A DNA stretch of 64,000 nt from Ceratotherium simum simum (GCF_000283155.1 NW_004454163.1:2088185-2152184), one strand, 5' to 3'. Positions 1 to 12,290 are shown, counted from the stretch's first letter. Translations and numbers: made by a program. The notes: generated from the sequence alone by a model not told the origin.

Positions 1-326
1 TGCTGCTGGTGTCGATTGTGCTGGGTCCACAAAATGCCCCCATCGGGGGCGCTCCCCGGCTCAGGGCCCCGTGCCTCCAGGGAGGGCTGCGTACCTGTGC
101 GCTGCTCCCTGCGGCCGTGAAGCTGGCGGCTTGTGAAGGCGGTGTTTTTCCTCTCCAGAAGGGAGTCTCTGCCTCTTCCACCTCAGTTAGGATTGTCCGT
201 TGTTGCAGGAGTTCCTCTTATCCAGTTTTCAGTTCTGTCTCGGGTAATTTTTCCACGAGTAGTTGTAAACTGGCTGTGTCCACAAGAGGAGGTGAGTTCT
301 GAGTCTGCTTACGCTGCCATCTTGAC
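1..326 (-). mobile_element. LINE-1 5' UTR (5' end of an L1 running off the left edge)
   Basis: Read on the minus strand, the segment begins at 326 with GTCAAGATGGCAGCGTAAGC and continues into GC-rich sequence. This is the usual start of a mammalian L1 5' UTR, the internal promoter region. The abrupt change from GC-rich to AT-rich sequence at about 326 marks the element boundary. The coding part would lie to the left, outside the window. An intact 5' end is uncommon because most L1 copies are 5'-truncated, so the copy may be full length. Its target duplication cannot be checked because the other end is missing. Confidence 0.75.
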
Positions 327-364
327 TCAAGCCTTCTCTCATAGCATTCTTGAGAGAGCTTGTC

Positions 365-590
365 ATTGGAGTAAAACAGATTAAAATTTGACTCTGCCAA
401 TTACATTTGATGAAAAGGTAAGCAAGTTATATAATTTATATGAATCTCAGTTTCTAAATCTATAAAATAGAAATAATCATTAGCATTTTCTCACAGGTGG
501 TTGTGTAATTAAAAGATATATGTTAAAGACATCTAGATGCCTGGCATATAGAAGATTCTCAATATTAGGAATACTTGCTCTCTTCTTTTC
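365..590 (+). repeat. MIR SINE fragment
   Basis: The order of blocks matches MIR: a section like 'ttatatgaatctcagtttc', then 'ctataaaatagaaataat', then 'gcctggcatatagaag' near the 3' end. It is strongly diverged, as expected for this old mammalian SINE. Confidence 0.55.
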
Positions 591-599
591 ATATATATC

Positions 600-2354
600 A
601 CATCCCTAATAAAAATTTAAATCATGTAATCTAAATAATTCTGATTATAAACTGGTTTATTTTGGGTTAATAACTGAGTTAGTGGTTTAGAAGGTTAATT
701 TATGAAAATTTTATAGTACATATTTATTCAGCAAGTACTTATTAAGGGCTCCATGGTTCTCTAAGTACTGACTATAGATAAAATCTAATAGGACAAATGT
801 AAATACAATAAATCAAGTAAACAATAAAATAATTTCAAATGATAAGTGGCACTAAGAAAATTAAACTGGATGATGTGATAGAGCATGACCTGAATGTGGT
901 AGTGGGGACTACCTAAATCTGGGTCACTACTGAGGAGGTGACAGATAATTTAGGAACTGCATGACAGCTTTGACCTTGCATTGTAATCAAAGTTTAGGGA
1001 TCCAGACATTGGAAAGTTTGGACAAATATTCAAAGTAAGCAGATGAGAGCTGAATGATGTAGTGAGTTGCTATGTGATGAACATGGCTGGAAGAGGGTCT
1101 GTGTGGCAGAGATGAGAAAAAGGAAGAATGAATGAAGTTGAATAAAGGGAGTTAGTGATAAGGAATAAACCACCAGTAAAGAGTGACTAAATTTTGGACA
1201 AGAAAAGAAAATCAGTTTTAAAAAAAGTTATGGTTTATCCAAAAAAAAACTTCATAAGGTTCTCAGAGACTAGGCTAGAAATTTGATGGTCAAGTTTGAA
1301 AAGTATGTATATATGTAAATCTATATCTATCTATGTACATATTTATGTACATAGTTATTGATCATAAATATATGACATATAATGGGAATATATATACATG
1401 ATTAATGCTATTGAGAAGGGAATAACACTGGGTATAAATAGACTATTTTTTAAATTTATAATACCTATTTTAGTTATTTTTATTGTTAAATTTATTTGTT
1501 TATTTGCTGACACATTTTTCTATACTTGTAAGAAACAAAGCCCAGAATTGCACTTTCATGAGTTTGTCTTTCATTGTCAAAACTAAATGACCACATTTCA
1601 GTTTGTAAAGATTATGTAAATTGATAATTTAGTCAATTTATAATGTATTACATACAATGAGACTACATATTCAGAATATTTTGGCTCAATACCAAAGAAA
1701 TAGTATAAAATGAGACTATGTCATTTTGTTAGGCAACACATTACAATACGAATTTAATATAACTCTAAATACGGAAGTACTGAGAAGGTTTGAAGAGAGT
1801 TATAAACAGAATCATATGGATTCATTGAAGGTGAATGTCACAGTAGACAAGAATTTTGAGCAACTATGAAAAGTTGAGAAACATGAATTAGTGAAGAAAT
1901 GTTTGGAGAAATTTGGTGCACAGCAGAAATGCCTCACTGTGACAAATTAAAACATATTATTATCCTTAAATAGAACAGAATTTTTTGATAATTACTGATA
2001 TGTTTGGACAATATAGCAAAAGGGCCTAACCTGAATGGATTTATGGAAATAAGTCTACATCATGGATACTGTATTCACTCTAGTTACTTGTCTTTTTTAT
2101 ATGCTACTGGGTCATATAGTTTACAAAAATATGACATTGTAAACTGATGATTATTCTCATAATAGTTTAATACTGAAAGGTCATAAATGAAAGCTCAACC
2201 TAAGCAATGCTCCCTTAAGGAAAAACACTTCATATAAATATATAGGATATCATGTTTAAATTCTTGTTTAACATAAGTACTCATTTTCACATTTGTATAT
2301 TATTTTTGTGTTTTTATAACAACCTGAAGTTTTCAAAAATAGTATACATGATAA
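600..2354. other. AT-rich stretch with an old interspersed repeat at about 720-1180
   Basis: From about 720 the text 'ttattcagcaagtacttatt' and later 'agtggcactaagaaaattaaactggatg' resembles a common old mammalian repeat whose family name I cannot recall. A related segment lies at 33900-34160. Positions 1306-1380 are a degenerate TATATG/TATC low-complexity tract. The rest shows no recognisable gene or repeat. Confidence 0.35.
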
Positions 2355-2600
2355 AAAGAGTTGCCATTTATTGTGTGCACGTGTAAGCAGGCAGGCACTG
2401 GGCTACTTGTAAGTTACATGAATTGTCTCGGTTACTTTTCATCACAACTCTTTGAAGTAGCTTCTAATAACCCCATTTGTCAAAGTGGAAAAGAGAAGCT
2501 CAGAGCTGTCAAGTGTCTTTCTCAAAGTTACACAACCAGCCACTATTCTGGATTCTGACTGCCTGATTTCAGAACTATCACTCTTTATGCAAATGCAATA
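2355..2600 (-). repeat. MIR SINE fragment (reverse)
   Basis: The reverse-strand MIR pattern is visible: 'catcacaactctttgaagtag', 'ccccatttgtcaaagtgg', 'aagttacacaaccag' and a closing block around 'ctgcctgatttcagaac'. This corresponds to MIR core and flanks read backwards. Confidence 0.55.
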
Positions 2601-2996
2601 TTCCATTAGTATTTACTACATATATATGCCAACCAGTTCACTTCCTTAATGTTCTGTTTTCTGCTTGTTTGTTTTATTTAGTTTAGGGTCTTTTGGCTTG
2701 TGAAAAATAAAGTAGAAGTTGGTGGAGCTGACATCTCATTAGATATCTTTTTACCTTTTCATTAAAGGTTTTCCAGGACTGGTATATATGGGCAATCACC
2801 TAAATCAAAAGTTAATGATTTTAGTAAATTTGGTAGAGAAAAATGTAACTTGGGTTTTACATTGAATTAATCACCAAACTAGGTGTCCAAGCATAGCACA
2901 CACTTCCTTTGAAATGGTTGTTGTCCATGGAGAAGAACTATGTGAAGTAACATAATCTACCAGGTCAAAACTCCTTCTATTAAAAATGCATTTGGT

Positions 2997-3192
2997 GGGC
3001 CATCCTGGTGGCGTAGTGGTTAAGTTCACACACTCTGCTTCCACAGCCCAGGGTTTGTGGGTTCGGATCCTAGGCATGGACCTACACACCATTCAACAAG
3101 CCATACTGTGGTGGCATCCCACATACAAAATAGAGGAAGATTGGCAGATGTTAGTTCAGGGCGAATCTTCCTCAGCAAAAAAAAAAAAAAAA
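2997..3192 (+). mobile_element. ERE SINE, first of a tandem pair
   Basis: Typical ERE order: tRNA-like head with an A-box-like 'tggcgtagtgg' and B-box-like 'ggttcggatcc', the conserved 'ccatactgtggtggcatccc', then 'gaggaagattgg', 'ttagttcaggg' and a poly(A) tail. The sequence just before it (AAAATGCATTT, 2983-2993) recurs after its tail as AAAGTGCATTT. That is a target duplication left by L1-type integration. Confidence 0.92.
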
Positions 3193-3200
3193 GTGCATTT

Positions 3201-3395
3201 GGGGCTGGCCCTGTGGCTTAGTGGTTGGGTTCGGCGTGCTCCACTTCAATGGCCCAGGTTCAGTTCCCAGGTGCAGACCTACACCACTCATCAGCGGCCA
3301 TGCTGTGGTGGCAACCCACATATAAAATAGAGGAAGATTGGCACAGATGTTAGCTAAGGGTGAATATTCCTCAGCAAAAAAAAAAAAAACAAAAA
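3201..3395 (+). mobile_element. ERE SINE, second of a tandem pair
   Basis: A complete ERE starting 'ggggctggccctgtggctta' and ending in an A-rich tail. It begins right after the tail and duplicated target of the preceding copy. A shortened form of the same target (AAAACATTT) follows its tail. The two copies therefore share one insertion site, either through two insertions at the same AT-rich site or through a duplication. They differ at many positions, which favours two insertions. Confidence 0.92.
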
Positions 3396-3784
3396 CATTT
3401 AGTGGCCACTATTATATAATGGTGCAAATACAATCAAGAAATATTTATGTAATAAATAATATATTAACTCCTCTCAAGGAGCTTACAATTTAGAGATATA
3501 AACACATGAAAAGATTAATAACAATGAAGGGGTTAACACTAAAGAAAAAAGTGCAAGATTATTTTATAAGTTCATATCTGATTAAATGTCGAATTTTTCA
3601 TAAAAAATCAAAGGCTTGGGTTCGTAGAGTGTATAATCACTGTAAGTTTTTGTTCTATGTAGTTCTTATAAAGAAGAGACAAATTTAAGTTTGGCTTTGA
3701 AAATTGCATATTATTTTTGTATCAGAGTTACAGTAAGAAACAAAAAGTATATTTATTTGGGTTTAAAGAGAATTCCATAAAGTC

Positions 3785-4175
3785 ATGATTTACAGCACTG
3801 TGGGTGGCGTTTAAGAGAAAGCAATGGTGAAGTACAGTGGGGAGCCATTATCATCCCTCAACCTGAAGAGGCAAGGAAAAGAGACACTGGATCCAAGGGA
3901 GAGCTGTAGCCACGGGTGCGGCGTTGCCCAAGAACTGTGCCTTAAGGAAAGACAGAGAGCAAATACCAAATGACAGACCACAGGAAAGGAGCAGGAGGGA
4001 GCCGTACCCCACCACTCTGCACAACGCCTTTTTATCTCTAGCAATGTCTCTCATTGACTAAACACACCTGGAAATCAGAGGGCAGAGAAGTTCAAGTACT
4101 ACACTATGGTTAACCTTGCAAGGCAAAATTCAGGGTAAAGAATGAAAGGGAATGGATAAGGTGGGGACAAATAAT
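3785..4175 (+). repeat. LTR-like repeat, first of two related copies
   Basis: Contains 'ggagccattatcatccctc', 'cctgaagaggcaagg', 'tcattgactaaacacacctgg' and 'aaatcagagggcagag'. The same ordered blocks appear at 4978-5445 in the same orientation. From memory of mammalian repeats this resembles an ERVL-type LTR, but the family assignment is not certain. It has no usable coding frame. Confidence 0.4.
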
Positions 4176-4544
4176 CAGCCCAATTTCCCTGGTCAGAAGA
4201 CACCAATAGACTTATTCCCAGTCTAGGGAAAGAGAGGATGGGAGCACAGACACAGAAATAAGAAATTGCTATGACTCATCCAGGAAGTAGAAATAGCCCA
4301 CATAGCTATACGGGGAAGATAGAAAACAGGATACAGAACATAGAGGTAGAATGTCTTGTATGGAAGACCTAGACTATCATCTGAAATTACTCCATTGTTA
4401 TGAATTAAGCACATAATTTCTTACAAATGCAAAATGCTAAATATAGACAAACCCAGGTTATGGGTGACCCACTTTCCCATCCACCTTGCTAATTTTTTTT
4501 TCTTTGTAATCTCAGTCACAGTCCTTTCTGCTCTTGTCCCAGGT

Positions 4545-4890
4545 GTTTCTATGCTTCAACTTCTGTTATACCAGTTGTTCCACCTCTTTCCCAGTTTCTC
4601 AGATCTTCCTCCTTCAGGCCTAGTTTAAGTATTACTTGTAGGTAAACTCTGTTCTAACACTTTCTTTTAGGTCTGTAGCCCATAATGATTTTTCTGAGCT
4701 TCAATTGCACTTACAGGCAGAACCATACCATTTAGTACTTGTTGATTTCTAAATGTTCTTAAGTGTTCATTTCTCTTCACTTCTGAGTGAAAGTAAAGTG
4801 AAGACAAGTTTCCCTCTTAGACTTTTATATGCCCTTTACTCCACAGCACAAAGCAGAATTCAAGCGGCATAATATAGTTAAATATAAATT
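4545..4890 (+). repeat. Possible L2 3' fragment
   Basis: 'cttcctccttcaggcctagt' and the following pyrimidine-rich text resemble the 3' non-coding part of L2, but the closing L2 signature is weak. It could equally be unrelated pyrimidine-rich DNA. Confidence 0.3.
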
Positions 4891-4977
4891 CTTACAAAAT
4901 TAAATACATTTAAATTAATGTTCTTAATTTCATGTAACCCAAGGGTACAATCTAATATTAACCTAGATTTTGGAGTT

Positions 4978-5445
4978 GTATCAATCAGCGTTCTGGCAAT
5001 TCTGAACAGAATCAGAGTTCTGAATATAATTCACCTCAACTCAAGGGATGCAGAGGATCCCAAGAAATAGAAGCTTCAGGAAGCTGCTATTACCACTAGG
5101 CTGAAAGTGGCAAGAGAAAAAGCCATGTTACTGAAGATCAGTGAGGGCTGAAGGCTTTTGGGGTTGGAAGATTCTATGAGGAGTTTTGTAGATTGCGGAT
5201 GAAAACAACAGCTTTAAGAAGCAAAGTGTATAAAACAAGAAGTTTGGAAAGAAATAACCCAACCTCTCTTTTCTCCTACCCTCCTATCTCCTGCTGGTGC
5301 CTCCCATGGGCTGAACTCAAACAGAATCCAGGAAAAGGAGATTCCTGGTGATGCAGGCCCCTGGAGGTTGACCTATAGGGCACAGAGAAGAGAAGGACAG
5401 AGGGGATAGTCCAGTGGAGAATAAACACTACTATAGAAACTGAAA
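4978..5445 (+). repeat. LTR-like repeat, second of two related copies
   Basis: Starts 'tgtatcaatcagcgttctgg', continues through 'ggaagctgctattaccacta', 'ctgctggtgcctcccatggg' and 'ggttgacctatagggcacag', and ends near 5445. This block order is that of a well-known mammalian LTR whose exact name I cannot give. It pairs with 3785-4175. The 800 bases between them show no retroviral coding remnant, so I read them as independent copies rather than a provirus. Confidence 0.5.
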
Positions 5446-7299
5446 ATAAACTTATTTTATAGAATCAAAAGCACCTTATACTTGTCTTTTCTCTTTCCTA
5501 AATACACTCAAATAGGGAAAGAGATTAAAAATCTTTTCCCTAAAAAATCAGTTACAGATCGAATTTACATTCAAAGTGTCTGGTTTTACATCTTCACAAA
5601 GGAAACACTATGAGTTCCACAGATGCAATGTCTTAACTAATAAGCTAAGTCTGTACAGACTGAGATAAGAGCTAATGTGGATTTTGCATTTGAGTTTTGT
5701 TAGAAGTGATATTAACCTTGAGTCATCGACCACTCACACATCCTTCTAATAGACATATTCCAGCTCCTGTACAACCACCTCTTGTAGTACCTTTTCTAGC
5801 CATGGTTAACCAAAGATGGAGTGAAGGGCTGATGGAGAAGCAGCGAGTTATAGGCTGGCAGTGACCTATTCCCTAAGCCCTAGTAGAAAATGATGAGTTG
5901 GAAGAAACAGATCTGAAGGGTGCAGTTGAGTCGTACAAAAGGTAGAGATGTAGAATGAAAACCATGTGCCCTTGTCTGCTGCAATTTCTGCTTTTCCTGT
6001 AGCCCATTTCTACTTCCAATCCCACTTGTTTCATTCAATTATGTTTTTTACTCTCCAGATTCTGGGTTTTCTAACTTTCTAGGATTCCTGCAAGTATATA
6101 CACTAAGAATAAATGGTTCAGTAGTTGACATAGTTGAGAATATGGTCTTTGCAAACCAAGGAATTAAACTAAAACAATTCTCCAGAGGACTCACGTTGCA
6201 TAAATACTAAGGGAAGTGACTGTAGTCAGGCATGGTGATTGTAAATGGCATCAATCTCAAGAAGATGTATTAAAAAAAATTCTAAAGAAAACTGTCTAAA
6301 TAATACCCTGTCCTCTAACTATTGCTTGTCCAGTTCCTTTTAACTCTTTTGGTCGGTGATTTTTCTAAGTTTCCATCCTCACCTAGTTCCCTCACAGTAT
6401 CATATTGTCACATTGTCCTGTCAATCAGCGTGGAGCAAGAATACTGCAGAAGATACCAGATGGTGAGAAATATCTGTGGAATGGATGTAAAGTGTTAAAA
6501 TGGTCAAGGAGACATTATTCTCTTTGCTACACTTGGCTACGTTTTCTGACCAGTTATTTTATGAAGAGTAAATTAAAGTCCTTTTAAATCAGGGCATCAC
6601 TTATGATATAGTTCTCTTTTTAAGAACACAGATTGAGTTCTTATAAACTAAGCATTTCATCTTTATAAAGTACTGAGTAAAATGACCATCTCAGATATTG
6701 TTTTAGATCAGCATTTCTCCAAGCGCACTTGGCAGAACTTATTCAGAGGGCTGTAATTAGTGCTGTGTAAAAAAAACAGCTCGTTAAGAAATTTTGGGAA
6801 TTGCTGGGTCCTCTAAATTGCTGAAGTGCACTATAAATCTCTAAAAAGGGTAATATCCCAAAACAATTTAGCCAAGAAGTTATTTTTTTCCCTGAGTATT
6901 TCTAGAAACAAGTATTCTGTGTGTCACACTATTAAGAAGTCTATTATGATGGCTATCTATTCTAAGTTTTTTTTCTGAATATCTTAATCAATTTCTGATG
7001 CACAGAATGGGCAAAACAGAGAATGTGACATTTATTACAAGAATGCTGCTTTAAAAGAGCTCATTTCTGTCTGTATGTATGAGTGATATTTTCAATTAAA
7101 AACACTATATTTGTTTACAATATACATGATATATTTTACTATGACATGGTATTTGTCAATTATTAATGCTCTTAAGTTTCCCAAAATTTCTATTTGAGAT
7201 TAGATACTTATATATTCATATATACGTATGGGCAAATGTATATATTTCTAAAAATACATGTTTTAAAGTTATTTTTAATCTTTTGTTTTCTATTTTAAT
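5446..7299. other. AT-rich stretch without recognised genes
   Basis: No exon, RNA gene or named repeat is supported. A weak inverted pair at 6711 and about 6808 (CAGCATTTCTCCAA against the complement of TTGGGAATTGCTG) may mark a roughly 100-bp non-autonomous hAT-type element. No clear 8-bp duplication accompanies it. Confidence 0.4.
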
Positions 7300-7785
7300 T
7301 TTTCCCAGGTTTTTTGAAATACACTTGACATATAACATTGTGTAAGTTTAAGATGCACAAAGTGATGATTTGATACATGTATATATTGTGCAATGATCAC
7401 CAGAATAAGGTTAGTTAATACATCCATCAGCTCACATTATTCTCTTTTTTTGTGAGAACATTGAAGACCGACTCTCTTAATAACTTTCAAGCATATAATA
7501 CAATATTGTTAACTCTAGATACTATGTTGTACATTAGATTCTGCAGAATTTATTCATCTTATAAATTGAAGCTTGTATGCTTTGACCACCATCTACCCAT
7601 TTCAACAATGCCCCCCACCCAGCCCCTGGCAACCACCATTCTACTTTCTGTTCCTGAATTCGGCTTTTACACGTACTACGTATAAGGGAGATGATACATT
7701 ATTGCCTTGTATAATGCCCTCACAATCCTTCGATGTTGTTATAACTGGCAGGATTTCCTTTGTTTTTATGGCTGAATAATATTCC

Positions 7786-7811
7786 AGTGTGTGTGTGTGT
7801 GTGTGTATATA

Positions 7812-7844
<33 letters not shown>

Positions 7845-7846
7845 CT
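7786..7846 (+). repeat. (TG)n/(TA)n microsatellite inside the L1
   Basis: Two TG runs separated and followed by TA steps, inside the ORF2 C-terminal region. In the reverse frame it encodes the artefactual THTHTH stretch. It probably expanded from the short TG/TA stretch normally present at this place in old L1 copies. Confidence 0.95.
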
Positions 7847-9769
7847 CATATTTTCTTAATCCATTCATCCATCAGTGGACACAGGTTGTTTCTATGTCTT
7901 GGCTATTTTAAATAATGTTGCAATGAACATAGGGATGCAGATATCTCTTCCAGATAGTGATTTGATTTCCTTTGAATATATGTGCAGAAGTGGGATTGTT
8001 GGATCATATGATAGTTCTATTTTTACTTGTTTGATGAACCTCCATATTTTCTTTCATGGTGGCTGAACCAATTTACATTCCCACCAACAGTGCACCAGGG
8101 TTCCCTTTTCTCCATACCCTTGCCAACACTTTGTATGTCTTGTCTTTTGGAAAATAGCCATTCCAGGTGTGAGATGATATCTCATTGTAGTTTTTATTTG
8201 CATTTCCCTGATTAGTGGTGTTGAACACCTTTTAATATGCTATTGGCCATTTGTATGTCTTCTTTGGAAAAAATGTCTATTCAGGTCCTCTGTCCATCTT
8301 TTAATCAGATTATTTGTTTTTCCCTGAGTTATATGAGTTCCTTATATATTTTGGATGTTAACCCCTTATCAGACATATAGCTTGCAAATATTTTATACCA
8401 TTCCATTTTTTGATTGTTTCCTTCTGTGAGGAAGCATTTTAGTTTAATGTAGTCCCACTTGTTGATTTTTGCTTTTGCTTTTGCTTTTGCTTATTGATCT
8501 TTTTGCTTGTGCTTTTGGCATCATATACAAAAAGTCATTGCCAAGATGAACGGTAAGGAGATTTTCCTCTATGTTCTTCTAGGATTTTTACTGTTTCAGG
8601 TTTTATATTTAAGTCTTTAATTTATTTCAAGTTAATTTTTGAGAAGTATATGTTAGGAGTCCAATTTAATTTTTCTGCATGAGGATATCCAGTTTTCCCA
8701 ACACCATTTATTGAAGAAACTACCCTTTCTCCATTGACTATTCTTGGCACCCTTTTCAATTATTAGTTAGCCATAAATGTGTGGGTTTGTTTTCACTCTT
8801 ATTCTAGTCCACTGGTTTATGTGTCTGTTTTTATGCCAGTCCCATACTGTTTTGTTTACTATAGCTTTGTAATATATTTTGAAATCAGGAAGTGTGATGC
8901 TTGCCGCTTTGTTCTTCTTTCTCAGGATTGCTTTGGCTGGTTGGGGTCTTTTGTGGTTACATATGAATTTTAGGATTGTTTTTTTCTATTTCTGTGAAAA
9001 ATGCCATGGGATTTTGATAGGGATTACACTGACTATGTAGATGGTTTGGGGTTATATGGACATTTTTAACAATATTAATCCTTCTGATCCATGAACATAG
9101 GATATCTTTCCATTTCTTTATGTCTTGTTCAATTGCTTCCATCAATGCCTTATAGTTTTCAGTGTACAGATCTTCCACTTCCTTGGTTAAATTTGTGCCT
9201 AAGTATTTTATTGTTTTTGATGCTATTGTAAATGGAATTGTTGTCTTTATTTCTTTTTTCTTTATTTCTTTTTCAGATAGCTCATTGTTAGTATACAGAA
9301 ATGGAACTGATTTTTATATATTGATTTTGTATCCTGCAACTTTACTGAATTCATTTATTCTAGCAGTTTTTTTGGTGGACTCTTTAGAGTTTTTTATATA
9401 TAAAATCATATCTACAAACAGACAATTTTACTTCTTCCTTTCTGATTTGAAGGTCTTTTATTTCTTTATCTTGCCTAATTGCTCTGGCTAGGACTTCCAG
9501 TACTATGTTGAATAGGAGTGGTGAGACTGGGCATTCAAGTCTTGTTCCTGATTTAGAGGAAAAGCTTTCAAACTTTTACCCTTATGTATGATGTTAGCTG
9601 TGGGCTTGACATAAATGGCTTTTATTATGTAGAGGTATATTCCTTCTAGATCCAATTTGTTGTGAGTTTCTGTCATGAAAGAATTTGTCAAATGATTTTT
9701 CTGCATCTGTTGACGTGATCATGTGATTTTTACCTTTCATTCTATTAATGTAGTGTACCACATTTATTA

Positions 9770-9977
9770 TTATTTTTTTAATAATTTTATTTATTTTTTT
9801 CCCCAAAGCCCCAGTAGATAGCCGCATGTCACAGCTGCACATCCCTCCAGCTGCTGTATGTGGGACGCAGCCTCAGCATGGCCGCAGAAGCGGTTCGTCA
9901 GTGCATGCTCGGGATCCGAACCCGGGCCGCCAGCAGCGGAGCGCGTGCACTTAACCGCTAAGCCACAGGGCCGGCCC
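9770..9977 (-). mobile_element. ERE SINE inserted in L1 ORF2, perfect 18-bp target duplication
   Basis: Complement of an ERE: T-rich start, 'ccccaaagccccagtagata', 'cagcatggccgcagaagcgg', B-box-like 'gggatccgaacccgggccgc' and the terminal 'cacagggccggccc'. It is flanked by AGTGTACCACATTTATTA at 9752-9769 and again at 9978-9995 with no mismatch. The perfect duplication and retained CpGs suggest a young insertion. It splits the reverse-transcriptase region of the older L1. Confidence 0.97.
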
Positions 9978-11859
9978 AGTGTACCACATTTATTAATTTG
10001 CATATGTGAAACCATCTTTGGATCCCAAGGATAAATCCCACTAGATTATGGTGTATGATCCTTTTAATCTACTGTTGAATTTGATTTGCTGATATTTTGT
10101 TGAGAATGTTGCAGCTATATTCATTGAGGATATTGGTCAGTAGTTTTCTTAAAGTCTTCTTATCTGGCTTTGATATCAGGGTAATGTTGGCCTCATAAAA
10201 TGAGTTTGGGAGTCTTCCCTCATCTTTAATTTTTTGGAATAATTTGAGAAGAATTGGGATTGATTCTTCTGTAAATGTTTGGTAGAATTCACCAGTGAAA
10301 CCATCTGGTCCTCAGCTTTTCTGTGTTGGGAGGTTTTTGATTCCTGATTCAGTCTCCCTGCCAGTATTTGGTCTGTTCAGATTTCCTATTTCTTCATGAT
10401 TCAGTTTTGGTAGGGTTTATGTTTCTAGGAATTTATCCATTTCTTCTATATTATCCAAGTTGTTGGCATATAATTGTTCATAGTCTCTTATGATCCTTTG
10501 TATTTCTGTGGTATTAGTTGTGATGTCTCCTCTTGCCTTTCTGATTATATTGACTTGAGTCTTTTCTCTTTTTTTCTTAGTTAGTCTAGCTAAGGGTTTG
10601 TCATTTTAATTTATTTTTCAAAAAACCAGCTTTCAGTTTTGTTGATCTTTTCTATTGTTTTTCTGGTCTCTTATTTTATTTACTTATGCTCTGGTCTTTG
10701 TTATTTCCTTCCTTCTGCTAACTTTGGGCTTAGTTTGTTGTTCTTTTTCTAATTCCTTGAAGTTTAAAGGTCATTTGAGATCTTTCTCTTTTTCTTGATA
10801 TAGTTATTTATTGCTATAAATTTCCCTCTTAGAACTTCTTGCACCCCATAAGTTTGGTTATGTTGTGTTTTCATTTTCATTTGTTTCAAGACATTTTTGG
10901 AGTTCCTTTTTGATTTCTTCTTTGACTCAATGGTTGCCCAGGCATATGTTTTTTAATTTCTACATATTTGTGAATATTCCAGTTTTCCTCTTGTTATTGA
11001 TTTCTAGTTTCATACCATCGTGATTGTAAAAGATATTTAGTATGATTTCAGCCTACTTACATTTTCTAAGGCTTTTTTGTGATCTAACATATGATCTATG
11101 CTGGAGAATGTTTTACATGCACTTGAAAAGAATGTGCATTCTGCTAGTGTTGAATGGAATGTTCTGTATATGCCTGTTAGATCCATTTGGCCTAAAGTGT
11201 AGTTGAATGCAATGCTTCTTTACCGATTTCCTGTCTGGATGATCTATCCATTGTAGAAAGTCAGTTATTGAATCTCCTACTATTATTGTATTGTTGTCTA
11301 TTTCTCCCTTCAGATCTCTTAGTGTTTGCTTAATATATATAGGTGCTCTCATATTGGGTGCTTATATATTTACAGTTGTTATATCCTCTTGATCAATTGA
11401 ACACTTTATCATTATATAATGACATTCTTTGTCTCTTGTTACAGTTTTTGACTTAAAGTCTATTTTGTCTGATATAAGTATAACTACCTCTGCTCTCTTT
11501 TGATTTGCTTTGCATAGAGTATCCTTTTCTATCCCTTCACTTTCAGTCTATGTGTGTCCTTGAAGCTGAAGTGACTCTCTTGTAAGTAGCATGTAGCCGT
11601 GTCTTATTTTTTTTTATCTACTCAGACACTCTATGGCCTTTGATTGGAGAATAATCCATTTACATTTAAAGTCATTATTGACAGGTAAGGACTTATTAGT
11701 GCCATCTAATTAATTGTTTTCTGGCTGTTTTGTAGGTCCCTTGCTCCTCTTGTCCTCTCTGGCTTTCTTCTTTTATGAATTGATGATTTTCTATAGTGGT
11801 ATGCTTTGCTTCCTTTATCTTTTGTGTAACTGCATTCTTTTTTTTGTTTTCCTCTGCTT

Positions 11860-12290
11860 GGATAATTTCCAATCAGCTGTCTTCTACTTCACAGATTCTC
11901 TATTCTTCTTGATCCAGTCTACTATTGGTGATCTTTATTGCATTTTTTATTTCAATCATTGTATTTTTCAGCTCCAGAATTTCTGTTTGGTTCTTTTTTA
12001 TTGTTAAACTTCTCATTTTCTTTGTGTATTGTTTTCCTGATTTCATCAAATTGTCTTTCTGTGTTTTCTTATAGTTCACTGAGCTTCCTTAAAACACTAT
12101 TTTGAATTCTTTATCATAAAAATCACAGATCTCCATTTCTTTGGTGTCTCTTACTGGAAAATTATTGTGTTCCTTTGGTGGTATCATGTTCCCTGTTCTT
12201 TTATGTTTACCGAAGTCTTGCGTTGTTGTCTTTGCATTTGAAGAAGCCATCACCTCCTCCTTCAGTCTTTACTGATTTGGTTCAAGAGAG
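11860..12290 (-). pseudogene. L1 ORF1 N-terminal remnant
   Basis: The complement of 'cagctccagaatttctgttt' and 'actgagcttccttaaaacac' corresponds to the part of old L1 ORF1 encoding the coiled-coil-like N-terminal half of the RNA-binding protein. Reading frames are broken. The C-terminal RNA-binding half is absent, apparently through an internal deletion at about 11845-11865 that brings the ORF2 leader next to this piece. Confidence 0.6.

Larger units (their letters stand above)
7650..11700 (-). pseudogene. L1 ORF2 remnant (endonuclease and reverse transcriptase), inactivated
   Basis: The ancestral protein nicks target DNA and reverse-transcribes L1 RNA. Fragments in several minus-strand frames follow ORF2 order. 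Near the N-terminus, 11113-11352 encodes text like APIYIKQTLRDLKGEIDNN and IIVGD, the endonuclease. Around 9594-9760 is DAEKSFDK, reverse-transcriptase motif A. At 8957-9178 is KWKDILCSWIRRINIVKN, the thumb-side region. Near 7760 is LEYYSAIKTKEILP, the C-terminal region. Without the ERE and its duplication the span is about 3.8 kb, close to a normal ORF2. Stops and frameshifts are frequent. At 9403-9416 the expected FADD catalytic motif reads FVD followed directly by MIL, so one of the two paired aspartates is missing. It is a fossil. Confidence 0.85.

Noticed and set aside
345..418. Possible 74-nt exon after the L1 5' end (acceptor tctcatag, donor gtaagc)
   Set aside because: All three frames contain stops and most of the segment overlaps a MIR.
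3008..3075. tRNA-like A- and B-box motifs in EREs
   Set aside because: These are SINE promoter relics, not tRNA genes; no cloverleaf with anticodon and acceptor stem.
2986..3330. 114-codon plus frame
   Set aside because: Translation of two EREs; such SINE frames are not genes.
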